A stretch of 11,529 nucleotides of DNA from Byssochlamys sp. IMV 00236 (GCA_001931875.2 MSJH02000686.1:1-11529); one strand, 5' to 3'. Shown: positions 1 through 9,623, numbered from the stretch's first letter. Notes: generated by a model from the letters alone, not told the origin. A program made the numbers and translations.

Positions 1-166
1 CCCTTCTTTTTCTTTCTCTTTCTTTTTTTTTTTTTTTTTTTCTCATTTATATATAATTTGTATATATTTTAATACCATTTGATTATTATTATTTTCTTTC
101 CCCTTTCCTTGATTTTATATTTTTTTAAAATACTAATCTTTTTCAATTTAAATATAAAGAGCGGTA
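1..166 (+). promoter_or_regulatory. Leader/promoter region of the kinase gene
   Basis: Bases 1-44 are almost pure pyrimidine (CT-rich then a T run). They are followed by TATA-like stretches (TATATATAA near 48-57 and TATATATTTT near 61-70) and AT-rich DNA up to the ATG at 167. No specific regulator site is recognised. The true promoter may lie outside the window. Confidence 0.4.
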
Positions 167-3100
167 ATGAAACGTTCTTTTGCTGAAGAAGAAGAGGAAG
201 AAAATAATCATAACAAAAAGCCTAAAGAATCTAAAAAAGAAGACAAGATGAGCTTACTATCATACATCCACAGCTTAGTACAAAATGTAGAACAAGGAAA
301 TATAGACCAGTGTTTGTCCAATTCAATAGAATCCAATTCAATTTACAAGGAATTAAACGAGAAAGATGCTGAGTTACTTAAACAACTTGATTTAAATTTA
401 AAAAAAATAGCTCAGCGTCAATTACATTTAGAGACTGAAAATTTAAGGTGTCGTATCATGATTCAGCAGCAACATCAATTATTTACTTCCCATGATCACG
501 AGGAAAAGTCTATCATCACGAGTCAAGTTAAAGAGGAAGGTGCGACTCCTGAAGACGAACTGACCTCAATTCATGATTCATCATTACTCGACAAATTGGA
601 ATCTTCTTATCACCATGAACCTACAACTACGACAACTTCAGTTACTACGACAGCAGCGAGCTCATCTAATATACCAGAAGGCTATTTCGGTAATCATCAT
701 CATAACACTCTTGTTCATCATTCATGTATTCTAATCTTCTAGCTTCAAACATTGTTGATTCTGCTGGCTTAGTCACCTCAAACAACAGCAACAGTAACAG
801 TTCTGTATCCACTCCTCCCTTCAACATTTCTTCAGCTGCAAACTTTTACCCTGTCTATTTCGGATCCACCATGTCTCCTCCTATCTTGGCTTTCCCCGCC
901 GCTACAGTCGAAACAAGTTCAGATAACATCGTTTGTCCCGATTGTGTCATCCAAGCCGTCGAAGTCGCTTCTCGCGTATTCAATGGCGACTTTGGTCGAC
1001 GCATTACTTGTAAACATGAACGCTGCAACACCTCGGTCGATTTTGAATCTAATGCCCCTATCAATACCCTCAAGCATGCATTTAATGCCATGGTTGATCG
1101 CTTACAAACCGTGGCTGATGAAGTGAATTATGTCGCACATGAAACTGCCGTCAAGGGCAAACTCGGTGTACAGGCTCGTTGTGGAAAGGAAATGAAGGGA
1201 CTTTGGCTTGATTTTGTGGTTAATTTGAACAAGATGACTAGGAACCATTTGGAACAAGTGAGAGATATTGCTGATGTATCAACAGCTATTGCGAAGGGTG
1301 ACCTTAGTAAAGCAATGACAGTTCCCGTCAAGGGTGAAACATTACTACTGAAGAATACATTCAACACAATGGGTAAGACTTTTATTTAATGGTGAGATCA
1401 TCATGTAATCATGCTATCTTATAGTCAATCAATTAAACATGTTCGCATCCGAGGTTTCCAGAGTTGCTCATGAAGTCGGCACTGAAGGAAAATTAGGCGC
1501 TCAAGCAAAGGTGCAAGGAGCAGATGGCATTTGGAAAGAATTAACGGATAATGTAAACACAATGGCAGCTAACCTGACAAATCAGGTCAGAGATATTGCT
1601 CAGGTTTCAAAATCAGTAGCTCGAGGCGATTTGACTAAAAAGGTTACTGTTGAAGTCAAGGGTGAAATGTTGGATTTGAAAAATACAATCAATACGATGG
1701 TTGATCAAGTATGTATAGCTCACGAATTCACACGATAAAATGATACTAACAGCCAAAAATAAAGTTATCAATATTTGCTACAGAGGTGACACGTGTTTCC
1801 CTCGAAGTCGGAACTGAAGGTAAACTAGGCGGACAAGCAATTGTCAAGGATGTCGCAGGTACCTGGAAGGATTTGACAGATAATGTCAACATGATGGCTT
1901 CCAAGATTACAGATCAAGTCAGAGATATTGCGGTTGTCGCCAAGGCAGTCGCACAGGGTGATTTATCGAAGAAGGTCAAGGCAAACGCTCAGGGTGAAGT
2001 GCTGGAATTAAAAAATACAATGAATAAGATGGTACACATTTAGCCTAGTTTGCTTTTTTTAGAAATTGAATTAACCAAATTTATACTAGGTCGACCAGTT
2101 AAATCTGTTTTCTGCAGAAGTCAGACGTGTATCACTTGAAGTAGGTGTTGAAGGAAAATTAGGTGGACAGGCCGTCGTCAAGGACGTCGGTGGTACCTGG
2201 AAAGACTTGACAGACAACGTAAATACGATGGCGGCCAATTTGACAACCCAAGTACGTTCAATTGCAGAAGTCACAAAGGCTGTGGCCATGGGTGATTTGT
2301 CCAAAAAGATTGAAGTAGAGACCCGCGGCGAAATTTTGGATTTGAAGAATACGGTCAACATGATGGTGGATCAGTTACGAGTATTTGCATCCGAAGTCAC
2401 CCGTGTTGCTAGAGAAGTAGGCACTGAAGGCAAACTTGGCGGGCAGGCAAGGGTGCCTAATGTGGACGGCACATGGAAAGATTTGACAGATAATGTCAAC
2501 ACAATGGCCACCAATCTTACCACGCAAGTGCGGTCAATTGCTGTTGTGACCAAAGCAGTTGCTAATGGTGATCTTTCGAAAAAGATCGAAGTGGACGTAT
2601 CAGGAGAAATCTCGGATTTGAAGGATACGGTCAATAATATGGTGGATCAATTACGTGTGTTTGCGTCCGAAGTCACCCGTGTCGCTAGAGAAGTAGGCAC
2701 AGAAGGAAAATTAGGTGGTGAAGCTATCGTGCCAACTGTCAGTGGCACTTGGAAGGATTTGACAGATAATGTCAATACCATGGCTGCTAATTTGACGACT
2801 CAAGTACGTTCTATTGCAGAGGTTACAAAAGCGGTAGCAAGAGGCGACCTTTCAAAAAAGATTGATGTTGAGACTCAAGGCGAAATCTTGGACTTGAAAA
2901 ATACGGTCAATGACATGGTGGATCAATTGAGAGTATTTGCATCTGAAGTCACTCGTGTCGCTCGTGAAGTCGGTACAGAGGGTAAACTTGGCGGACAAGC
3001 GCTTGTACCAAATGTAGATGGTACTTGGATGGATTTAACGGACAATGTAAATCATATGGCCACCAACCTTACGAACCAAGTCAGATCCATTGCAGAAGTA

Positions 3101-6100
3101 ACCAAGGCTGTTGCTCTCGGCGACTTGTCCAAGAAGATTGAAGTAGAGAGTGGTGGTGAAATTCTTGACTTGAAGAACATTGTCAATTCCATGGTTGACC
3201 AGTTGCGTATCTTTGCTTCCGAAGTAACAAGAGTGGCTAAAGAAGTAGGCACAGATGGTAAATTAGGTGGGCAAGCTCGCGTGCCAAATGTAGATGGTAC
3301 TTGGAAAGACTTGACAGATAATGTCAATACAATGGCTGCCAATTTGACAACACAAGTCAGATCTATTGCTCAAGTTACTAAAGCCGTCGCTCTTGGTGAT
3401 TTGTCAAAGAAGATCGAAGTAGAGACCCGTGGCGAAATTTTAGAACTGAAGAATATTGTTAACGGTATGGTGGATCAACTACGTATCTTTGCTTCAGAAG
3501 TCACGCGTGTATCAAAAGAAGTAGGCACAGAGGGCAAACTTGGTGGACAGGCTGTTGTACAGGGTGTGGCTGGTACTTGGATGGACCTAACAGATAATGT
3601 GAATATTATGGCCGCTAATTTGACAAACCAAGTACGTTCAATTGCAGAGGTTACAAAGGCTGTAGCCAGCGGTGATTTGTCCAAGAAGATCGAAGTAGAA
3701 AGTGGTGGTGAAATCCTTGATCTAAAAAATATTGTCAATAACATGGTGGATCAACTACGTATCTTTGCATCTGAAGTCACGCGTGTATCAAAAGAAGTAG
3801 GTACAGAAGGTAAACTTGGCGGACAAGCTGTCGTGCAAGGTGTGGCTGGTACATGGATGGACTTAACAGATAATGTCAACATTATGGCCGCTAACTTGAC
3901 AAATCAAGTGAGATCCATTGCTGAAGTAACCAAGGCTGTAGCTAGTGGTGATCTATCAAAGAAGATTGAAGTAGAAACTCGAGGCGAAATTTTGGAGTTG
4001 AAGAATATTGTTAATGACATGGTGGATCAGTTACGTATCTTTGCATCTGAAGTTACGCGTGTGTCAAAGGAAGTAGGCACAGATGGTAAGCTTGGTGGAC
4101 AAGCTCGCGTACCAAATGTCGATGGTACCTGGAAGGATTTGACAGATAACGTCAACATGATGGCTGCTAACTTGACAACTCAAGTAAGATCTATCGCAGA
4201 AGTAACAAAGGCTGTAGCTAGTGGTGACTTGTCCAAGAAGATTGAAGTAGAAACCCGCGGTGAAATTCTGGACTTAAAGAACACAGTCAATGAAATGGTG
4301 GACCAATTGAGAGTATTTGCATCTGAAGTCACTCGTGTCGCTCGTGAAGTCGGTACAGAGGGTAAACTTGGCGGTCAGGCTCGTGTACCAAATGTAGATG
4401 GCACCTGGAAGGATTTGACAGATAATGTCAATACAATGGCTACCAACCTTACGAACCAAGTCAGATCCATTGCAGAAGTAACCAAGGCTGTTGCTCTCGG
4501 CGACTTGTCCAAGAAAATTGAAGTTGAAAGTGGTGGCGAAATTCTTGATTTGAAGAATATCGTAAACTCTATGGTTGACCAATTGCGTATCTTCGCCTCT
4601 GAAGTCACTCGTGTAGCCCGTGAAGTAGGCACAGAGGGTAAGCTCGGTGGACAAGCCGTTGTTCAAGGTGTTGCCGGCACATGGCTCGATCTTACAGACA
4701 ATGTAAACACTATGGCTGCCAATTTGACAACTCAAGTGAGATCTATTGCCGAAGTTACTAAAGCCGTCGCTCTTGGTGATTTATCCAAGAAGATCGAAGT
4801 GGAAAGTGGTGGCGAAATTCTAGACTTGAAGAACATTGTGAATAACATGGTTGACCAACTACGTATCTTTGCTTCAGAAGTCACGCGTGTATCAAAAGAA
4901 GTAGGTACAGAGGGCAAACTTGGCGGACAAGCTGTTGTCCAAGGCGTAGCCGGAACCTGGTTAGATTTGACAGATAATGTCAACAGCATGGCTGCTAATC
5001 TAACTTCCCAAGTGAGATCCATTGCTGAAGTAACCAAGGCTGTAGCTCTAGGCGACTTGTCCAAGAAAATTGAAGTTGAAAGTGGTGGCGAAATTCTTGA
5101 TTTGAAGAATATCGTAAACTCTATGGTTGACCAATTGCGTATCTTCGCCTCTGAAGTCACTCGTGTGTCAAAGGAAGTCGGTACAGATGGTAAACTTGGT
5201 GGACAAGCTCGTGTACCAAATGTCGATGGCACCTGGAAGGATTTGACAGATAACGTCAACATGATGGCTGCTAACTTGACAACTCAAGTAAGATCTATCG
5301 CAGAAGTAACAAAGGCTGTAGCTAGTGGTGACTTGTCCAAGAAGATTGAAGTAGAAACCCGCGGTGAAATTCTGGACTTAAAGAACACAGTCAATGAAAT
5401 GGTGGACCAATTGAGAGTATTTGCATCTGAAGTCACTCGTGTCGCTCGTGAAGTCGGTACAGAGGGTAAACTTGGCGGTCAGGCTCGTGTACCAAATGTA
5501 GATGGCACCTGGAAGGATTTGACAGATAATGTCAATACAATGGCTACCAACCTTACGAACCAAGTCAGATCCATTGCAGAAGTAACCAAGGCTGTTGCTC
5601 TCGGCGACTTGTCCAAGAAAATTGAAGTAGAGAGTGGTGGTGAAATCCTTGACTTGAAGAACATTGTCAATTCCATGGTTGACCAATTGCGTATCTTTGC
5701 TTCCGAAGTAACAAGAGTGGCTAAAGAAGTAGGCACCGAAGGCAAGCTCGGCGGACAAGCTGTCGTCCAAGGCGTTGCTGGAACTTGGATGGATTTAACT
5801 GACAATGTAAACACTATGGCTGCCAATTTGACAACTCAAGTGAGATCTATTGCCGAAGTTACTAAAGCCGTCGCTCTTGGTGATTTATCCAAGAAGATCG
5901 AAGTGGAAAGTGGTGGCGAAATTCTAGACTTGAAGAACATTGTGAATAACATGGTTGACCAACTACGTATCTTTGCTTCAGAAGTCACGCGTGTATCAAA
6001 AGAAGTAGGTACAGAGGGCAAACTTGGCGGACAAGCTGTTGTCCAAGGCGTAGCCGGAACCTGGCTAGACTTGACAGACAATGTGAACAATATGGCTGCC

Positions 6101-8842
6101 AATCTAACCTCACAAGTGAGATCTATCGCCGAAGTAACAAAAGCCGTTGCGAATGGTGATCTTTCGAAAAAGATTCATGTCGAAACTCGTGGAGAAATTC
6201 TTGAACTTAAGATTACTGTTAATTCTATGGTGGATCAACTAAGAGAGTTTTCTTCTGAAGTCACTCGTGTAGCTCGTGAAGTCGGTACAGAAGGCAAGCT
6301 AGGTGGTCAAGCCAATGTAAGAGGAGTTGCTGGTACCTGGAAGGATTTGACTGATAATGTGAACATCATGGCTGCCAATTTAACGACTCAAGTGCGTTCA
6401 ATCGCAGAGGTAACAAAGGCTGTAGCCAAGGGTGATCTATCCAAAAAGATTGAAGTAGTGACTCGAGGCGAAATTCGTGAACTAAAGTAAGTGTGTTTTA
6501 TAACTAATACGAATCATATTAATATTTTTGTTTGCAGAGAAACTGTAAACGACATGGTTGACCAATTACGTGTATTTGCTGCAGAAGTCACCAGAGTAGC
6601 GCGTGAAGTAGGAACTGAAGGTATGCTAGGCGGTCAAGCTACAATTGTTGGAGTAGATGGTACTTGGAAGGACTTGACTGATAATGTCAATTTAATGGCA
6701 AGTAATCTTACCGATCAACTTCGTGCTATTGCTGCTGTCTGTAAAGCAGTAGCTCAAGGTGACCTATCGAAAAAGATTGAAGTTGAAGTACACGGTGAAA
6801 TTGCTGAACTCAAAAACACAATCAATACCATGGTGGACCAATTAAGCTCGTTTGCTTCAGAAGTGACGCGTGTTGCGCGCGAAGTAGGTATAGAAGGAAA
6901 GCTGGGTGTTCAAGCTCAAGTCATGGATGTTGAAGGTGTATGGCGTGAAATCACTAGTAATGTCAATACAATGGCTTCGAATTTAACGACGCAAGTCCGT
7001 GCGTTTGCTCAGATTGCAACTGCAGCTGCCACAGAAAACGACTTTTCTCAGTTAATCACGGTTGAAGCCTCTGGTGAAATGGATTCCCTAAAGACAAAGA
7101 TTAATCAAATGGTTGGATCTCTACGTGACGCTATTCAAAAGAATAGGCTAGCCAGGGAGGCAGCTGAGTTGGCTAATCGATCAAAGAGTGAATTTTTGGC
7201 CAACATGAGTCATGAAATTCGAACGCCCATGAATGGTATCATTGGTATGACGTCTCTAACGCTAGAGACAGAGTTAACTCGACAGCAAAGAGAGAACTTG
7301 ATGATTGTCTCTAGTCTGGCTAATAGCCTGCTGACTATTATTGATGACATTTTGGATATTTCAAAGATTGAAGCTGGCAGAATGACTATTGAATCTATTC
7401 CATTCTCGCTTCGATCCGCCATATTCAGTGTGTTGAAGACATTGGCTGTGAAGGCCAATCAGAAGAAGCTTGATCTTATTTACCATGTGGATAAGGCTAT
7501 ACCAGATCAAGTTATTGGTGATCCTTTGAGACTACGACAAGTCATTACAAACTTAATCGGCAATGCTGTCAAGTTTACAACTCGTGGAGAGGTTGTATTG
7601 CGCACAAGAGCAGTTCATATGACAAATGAACTAGTTCGACTGGAATTGTGTGTCAGTGATACTGGTATAGGTATACAAGAAGATAAACTTCATGTTATTT
7701 TTGATACCTTTTGTCAAGCCGATGGTAGTACCACGTAAGTTCATGTGGATAATGTAAAGTGTGTGTTTCTTAACCTAGTCTTGATAGTCGTGAATATGGT
7801 GGAACAGGATTAGGTCTGTCTATCTCTAAACACCTTGTACAACTGATGGGTGGTGACTTGTGGGTTGAATCCAAATATGGACGTGGCTCTGAATTCTTCT
7901 TTACTGTAAACCTACTTCGCTTCAATGTAGACGAAAGAGAAGTGGTGGATAAGGTTCGTCGCTTTAAAAACCGACGTATCTTGTTTGTAGATAGCATGAA
8001 CGACCACAGTGGTGTCATGGACAAGATCACAATGTTGGGTCTCAAGCCTTATCGTGTTCAAAGTATTGAAGAAGCTACGACAATCGCAAATGCTAACGCG
8101 AACAAGAGCAAGCATGCTCCCTTCTTTGATACAGTGATCATTGATCAAATGTCTTTGGCTGAAAAGATCCGTGAAATTGTACCACTACGATACACTCCCG
8201 TTGTACTAATAGCTCCTGAAGTGCATAACTTGAATATGAAGTTATGCATTGATCTCGGCATCACCGGCTACATTAATTCCCCTCAAAACCTTGCCGATAT
8301 GTCCGATGTGATGCTTCCAGCGTTAGAAAGTCACGTTGCACTTCCGAGCGATGCTTCAAAGACTGTGCCTCTGGAAGTTTTGTTGGCTGAGGATAATGAT
8401 GTGAACCAGAAACTTGCGGTGCGAATACTAGAAAAGTTTGGACATCATGTTACGGTAGTTGCCAACGGTAAATTAGCAGTAGAAGCATATGAGAATCAAT
8501 ATTTCGACTTGATTCTTATGGACGTTCAAATGCCTGTGATGGGTGGATTTGAAGCAACGCAAAAGATTCGAGAGATTGAAAAGGCTTCTAATACAAATAG
8601 ACATATCCCTATTATCGCGTTAACAGCTCATGCTATGATTGGCGATAGAGAAAAATGCCTTGAAGCAGGCATGGTAAGTTTAGATGATGTTTTCATAAAC
8701 CATTGTACTCATTCATCTTGAATAGGACGAATATGTTACAAAACCACTGAGATTCCCAGAACTCATTGCAGCTATCAAAAAATTTGCTCCACAGTCAGCA
8801 CATGTGTTGGTAGACTCAAAAGCAAAGCCATCAAAAAAGTAA
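167..8842 (+). CDS. Group III (Nik1/Os-1-like) hybrid histidine kinase with a giant 22-unit poly-HAMP array; 8 exons, 2766 residues
   Basis: Exons: 167-689, 743-1372, 1425-1708, 1765-2031, 2090-6486, 6538-7734, 7788-8673 and 8726-8842 (stop TAA 8840-8842). They sum to 8301 nt with every junction in frame and restoring family motifs. Domain order: charged N-terminus and coiled coil (about 1-110), Ser/Thr/Asn-rich linker, poly-HAMP (about 243-2227), HisKA with His2259, HATPase_c with N-box Asn2376, G1 Asp2408 and G2 GGTGLGLS 2437-2444, a degenerate receiver-like domain (about 2491-2614), and a receiver with Asp2678. There is no signal peptide or membrane segment, so it is probably cytosolic. 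Family knowledge: these kinases sense osmotic stress and fungicides through HAMP repeats and signal by His-Asp phosphorelay (Ypd1, then Ssk1-type regulators) to the HOG pathway. Oddity: relatives are about 1200-1300 residues with five to seven repeats. The ATG at 167 is the first in frame and follows an AT-rich leader. I give no symbol because paralogues are likely. Confidence 0.95.
668..668 (+). other. N-terminal region of the kinase (exon 1)
   Basis: Exon 1 (167-689) encodes residues 1-174. It opens with an acidic run (Glu7-Glu12), then a Lys-rich stretch (residues 17-27, [11 protein letters not shown]) that could act as a nuclear localisation signal, though this is inference. Residues about 62-105 have leucine/isoleucine spacing and charge typical of a coiled coil. 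The tail (about 150-165) is Thr/Ser-rich. The position given is only an anchor near the end of the exon. No known domain is recognised here. Confidence 0.4.
690..742 (+). other. Intron 1 (53 nt, phase 1)
   Basis: Donor GTAATC and acceptor TTCTAG, with a CTAAT branch-like site at 731-735 very close to the acceptor. Splicing joins EGYF to A-SNIVDS. Without it, translation stops at 742 after 191 residues. Confidence 0.8.
1373..1424 (+). other. Intron 2 (52 nt, phase 1)
   Basis: Donor GTAAGA and acceptor CTTATAG. Splicing restores [14 protein letters not shown] at the junction of two HAMP units and keeps the 276-nt spacing between GDL motifs. Confidence 0.92.
1709..1764 (+). other. Intron 3 (56 nt, phase 0)
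   Basis: Donor GTATGT, a perfect TACTAAC branch box at 1744-1750, acceptor AAAG. Splicing gives [14 protein letters not shown]. Confidence 0.93.
2032..2089 (+). other. Intron 4 (58 nt, phase 0)
   Basis: Non-consensus donor GTACAC, acceptor ACTAG, with TTAAC at 2071-2075 as a possible branch site. Splicing gives [14 protein letters not shown] and restores the exact 276-nt unit spacing. That makes the call firm despite the weak donor. Confidence 0.9.
2291..6486 (+). repeat. Sixteen-unit tandem 276-bp expansion inside one exon
   Basis: Sixteen GDLSKKI anchors at 2291 + n x 276 (n = 0-15) run without an indel or intron. Units here are far more alike than the flanking ones (985-1957 and 6758-7037). 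This indicates that the array grew by tandem duplication within an already intron-free segment. Confidence 0.93.
4066..6273 (+). repeat. Four-unit (1104-bp) block duplicated in tandem
   Basis: The block from about 4066 to 5169 recurs at about 5170 to 6273. By eye, 4127-4524 is identical to 5231-5628 (398 bp), and 4697-4960 is identical to 5801-6064 (264 bp). Between these tracts (4525-4696 against 5629-5800) the copies differ strongly, so later exchange has replaced that part in one copy. The boundaries are approximate. Confidence 0.88.
6487..6537 (+). other. Intron 5 (51 nt, phase 2)
   Basis: Donor GTAAGT, branch CTAAT within 6501-6508, acceptor TTTGCAG. Splicing gives [17 protein letters not shown] and 276-nt spacing between the GDL motifs at 6431 and 6758. 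Confidence 0.95.
7177..7917 (+). other. Kinase core of the hybrid kinase: HisKA and HATPase_c
   Basis: HisKA (about residues 2247-2315) has the H-box [12 protein letters not shown] with phospho-acceptor His2259 (codon 7211-7213) and the second helix [14 protein letters not shown]. HATPase_c (about 2360-2476) has the N-box [10 protein letters not shown] (Asn2376), G1 SDTGIGI (Asp2408), [12 protein letters not shown] and G2 GGTGLGLS (2437-2444, read across intron 6). All catalytic motifs are intact, so an active kinase is expected. Confidence 0.95.
7735..7787 (+). other. Intron 6 (53 nt, phase 2)
   Basis: Donor GTAAGT, TTAAC at 7770-7774 as branch site, acceptor TTGATAG. Splicing rebuilds the ATP-lid region [17 protein letters not shown] of HATPase_c. 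Confidence 0.95.
7960..8330 (+). other. Degenerate receiver-like domain between kinase and receiver
   Basis: Residues about 2491-2614 alternate hydrophobic strands in a receiver-like pattern: [22 protein letters not shown] and ITGYINSP. The acidic pair expected after strand 1 is reduced to VDS-MND, and the Thr/Lys positions are not clear. Family knowledge: group III kinases carry such a non-phosphorylated pseudo-receiver here. The assignment rests on strand pattern only. Confidence 0.6.
8374..8790 (+). other. C-terminal receiver domain
   Basis: Residues about 2629-2747 (read across intron 7) have all receiver landmarks. These are the acidic pair Glu2634/Asp2635 in [10 protein letters not shown], phospho-acceptor Asp2678 in [13 protein letters not shown], Thr2712 in ALTAHAM and Lys2734 in VTKPL. 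It should accept phosphate from His2259 and pass it to a histidine phosphotransfer protein. A short Lys-rich tail follows it. Confidence 0.95.
8674..8725 (+). other. Intron 7 (52 nt, phase 0)
   Basis: Donor GTAAGT, acceptor TTGAATAG. Splicing joins CLEAGM to DEYVTKPL, restoring the conserved Lys2734 of the receiver domain. Confidence 0.95.
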
Positions 8843-9038
8843 GAATTTGTATTTTTTCATTCCTCTGCCCAGGTTCGGCATAAATGCATATATGTTTTAT
8901 TTGTTATATTATTATTATTATTATTTTCTTTAGCACAATTTGTTTAATTAAAAGATTTACCTTGATTGGTGTTTATACTTTTATAAAAAGAGAGAGAAAG
9001 AGAAAGAGACATAATTTGATAGTAAAATATCATTTCCT
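8843..9038. other. Convergent 3' region with an ATT microsatellite
   Basis: This lies between the kinase stop and the poly(A) signal of the opposing peptide gene. It contains (ATT)n at about 8908-8925 and a possible poly(A) signal ATTAAA at 8947-8952 for the kinase. A GA-rich stretch lies near 8988-9008. A 70-codon frame crossing this region is low-complexity and is not taken as a gene. Confidence 0.45.
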
Positions 9039-9044
9039 TTTATT
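9039..9044 (-). terminator. Poly(A) signal of peptide gene A
   Basis: AATAAA read on the - strand, about 86 nt after the stop codon at 9130. Confidence 0.6.
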
Positions 9045-9129
9045 AGAGAAATCATTCGAAACAGACAAAAAGAATGAGTATATTAAGCAAGTTTGACTTT
9101 GAACAATATTTAGCAAAGAAAGGTGTGTC

Positions 9130-9231
9130 CTAAGAAATGATACAGCAACCAGAAGGTGGTTTTTCGGTTCCAGGAGGAAGAGGAATGTCAGTACCATAGC
9201 AGTAGTCTTCAGGAATTAATCGGAAGTTCAT
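9130..9231 (-). CDS. CaaX micropeptide A (33 residues, ends CCIIS)
   Basis: The - strand frame runs from ATG (9229-9231) to TAG (9130-9132). The peptide starts MNFRLIPEDYCYG, continues TDIPLPPGTEKPPSG and ends CCIIS. The terminal Cys-Ile-Ile-Ser fits a CaaX box. With Ser last, farnesylation is expected, and the Cys before it could be S-acylated. There is no signal peptide or hydrophobic helix. A standalone gene is supported by a TATATAAA box 43 bp upstream, the shared upstream element at 9299-9338 and AATAAA on the - strand at 9039-9044. It converges with the kinase gene and diverges from peptide D. The function is unknown. The design resembles fungal lipopeptide pheromone precursors, but that is analogy. 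Confidence 0.8.
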   Translation of the reverse strand: MNFRLIPEDYCYGTDIPLPPGTEKPPSGCCIIS

Positions 9232-9274
9232 GGTGTATTTGATTATATGAGAAAAATAAATGATGAAGGCTCCC

Positions 9275-9338
9275 TTTATATACTTTTTTTTTTATTATTG
9301 TTGCCAGTTATGAATGATTCATTATTACTTTTATTGAA
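9275..9338 (-). promoter_or_regulatory. Promoter of peptide gene A: shared upstream element plus TATA box
   Basis: On the - strand, 9338-9299 reads TTCAATAAAAGTAATAATG, then a variable middle, then AACTGGCAACA. A TATATAAA box follows at 9282-9275, 43 bp before the ATG. The same module precedes the other three peptide genes. Confidence 0.75.
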
Positions 9339-9623
9339 TAAAGAGTATATGATTCGTTTAAGCTGTTTATTGATGAATGACCTGTAGGTATCTTGGCTAA
9401 TTGTGTGTCTGTCTTTTTCTTTTCACTCCAAGATTCTTCATGACAATTATTAGAGCGATGTTGTTATGATGAGGAGCTATCAACAAGGCATCAACATTGG
9501 TGCTCCCTTGAAGATCACAGATGAATAAAGATTTTTGTTGAAGTATGTGTTTTTTTAACTTTAAAAATGATAATGGTGTCCTAATAGCTACAAATGTTCA
9601 TTTTCATAACATATTATTCCTTG
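9339..9623. other. Divergent intergenic region between peptide genes A and D
   Basis: 285 bp of AT-rich sequence separates the two divergent promoter modules. I see no open frame, RNA gene or further copy of the shared element. It may hold common upstream regulatory sites. Confidence 0.5.

Larger units (their letters stand above)
946..7117 (+). repeat. Poly-HAMP array, 22 units of about 92 residues
   Basis: Each unit carries a variant of [20 protein letters not shown], then a [16 protein letters not shown] segment, then VTKAVAxGDLSKKI and GEILDLK. Using the first base of the codon before Asp in the GD[LF] motif as anchor, units sit at 985, 1297, 1625, 1957, 2291, then every 276 bp to 6431, then 6758 and 7037. 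After removing introns, the nineteen intervals from 1297 to 6758 are all exactly 276 nt. The first unit is 12 residues longer and carries a Cys/His cluster. The last is one residue longer (TENDFSQ replaces the GDLSK motif) and leads directly into the signalling helix before HisKA. In the family each unit packs as canonical plus divergent HAMP bundles that relay conformational change to the kinase. The array makes up about 72% of this protein. Confidence 0.95.

Noticed and set aside
2086..6102. Many antisense frames of 85-176 codons across the HAMP array
   Set aside because: They recur with the 276-bp repeat and arise from the codon bias of the sense strand; no promoter or start context supports them.
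2291..6486. A CRISPR-like or satellite reading of the 276-bp repeat
   Set aside because: The repeat is an exact multiple of three, open throughout, and encodes HAMP motifs; it is protein-coding.
8884..9096. 70-codon + strand frame after the kinase gene
   Set aside because: The translation is low-complexity (Ile/Phe runs from the ATT repeat, Lys/Arg from GA-rich DNA) and it lies in the 3' regions of two convergent genes.
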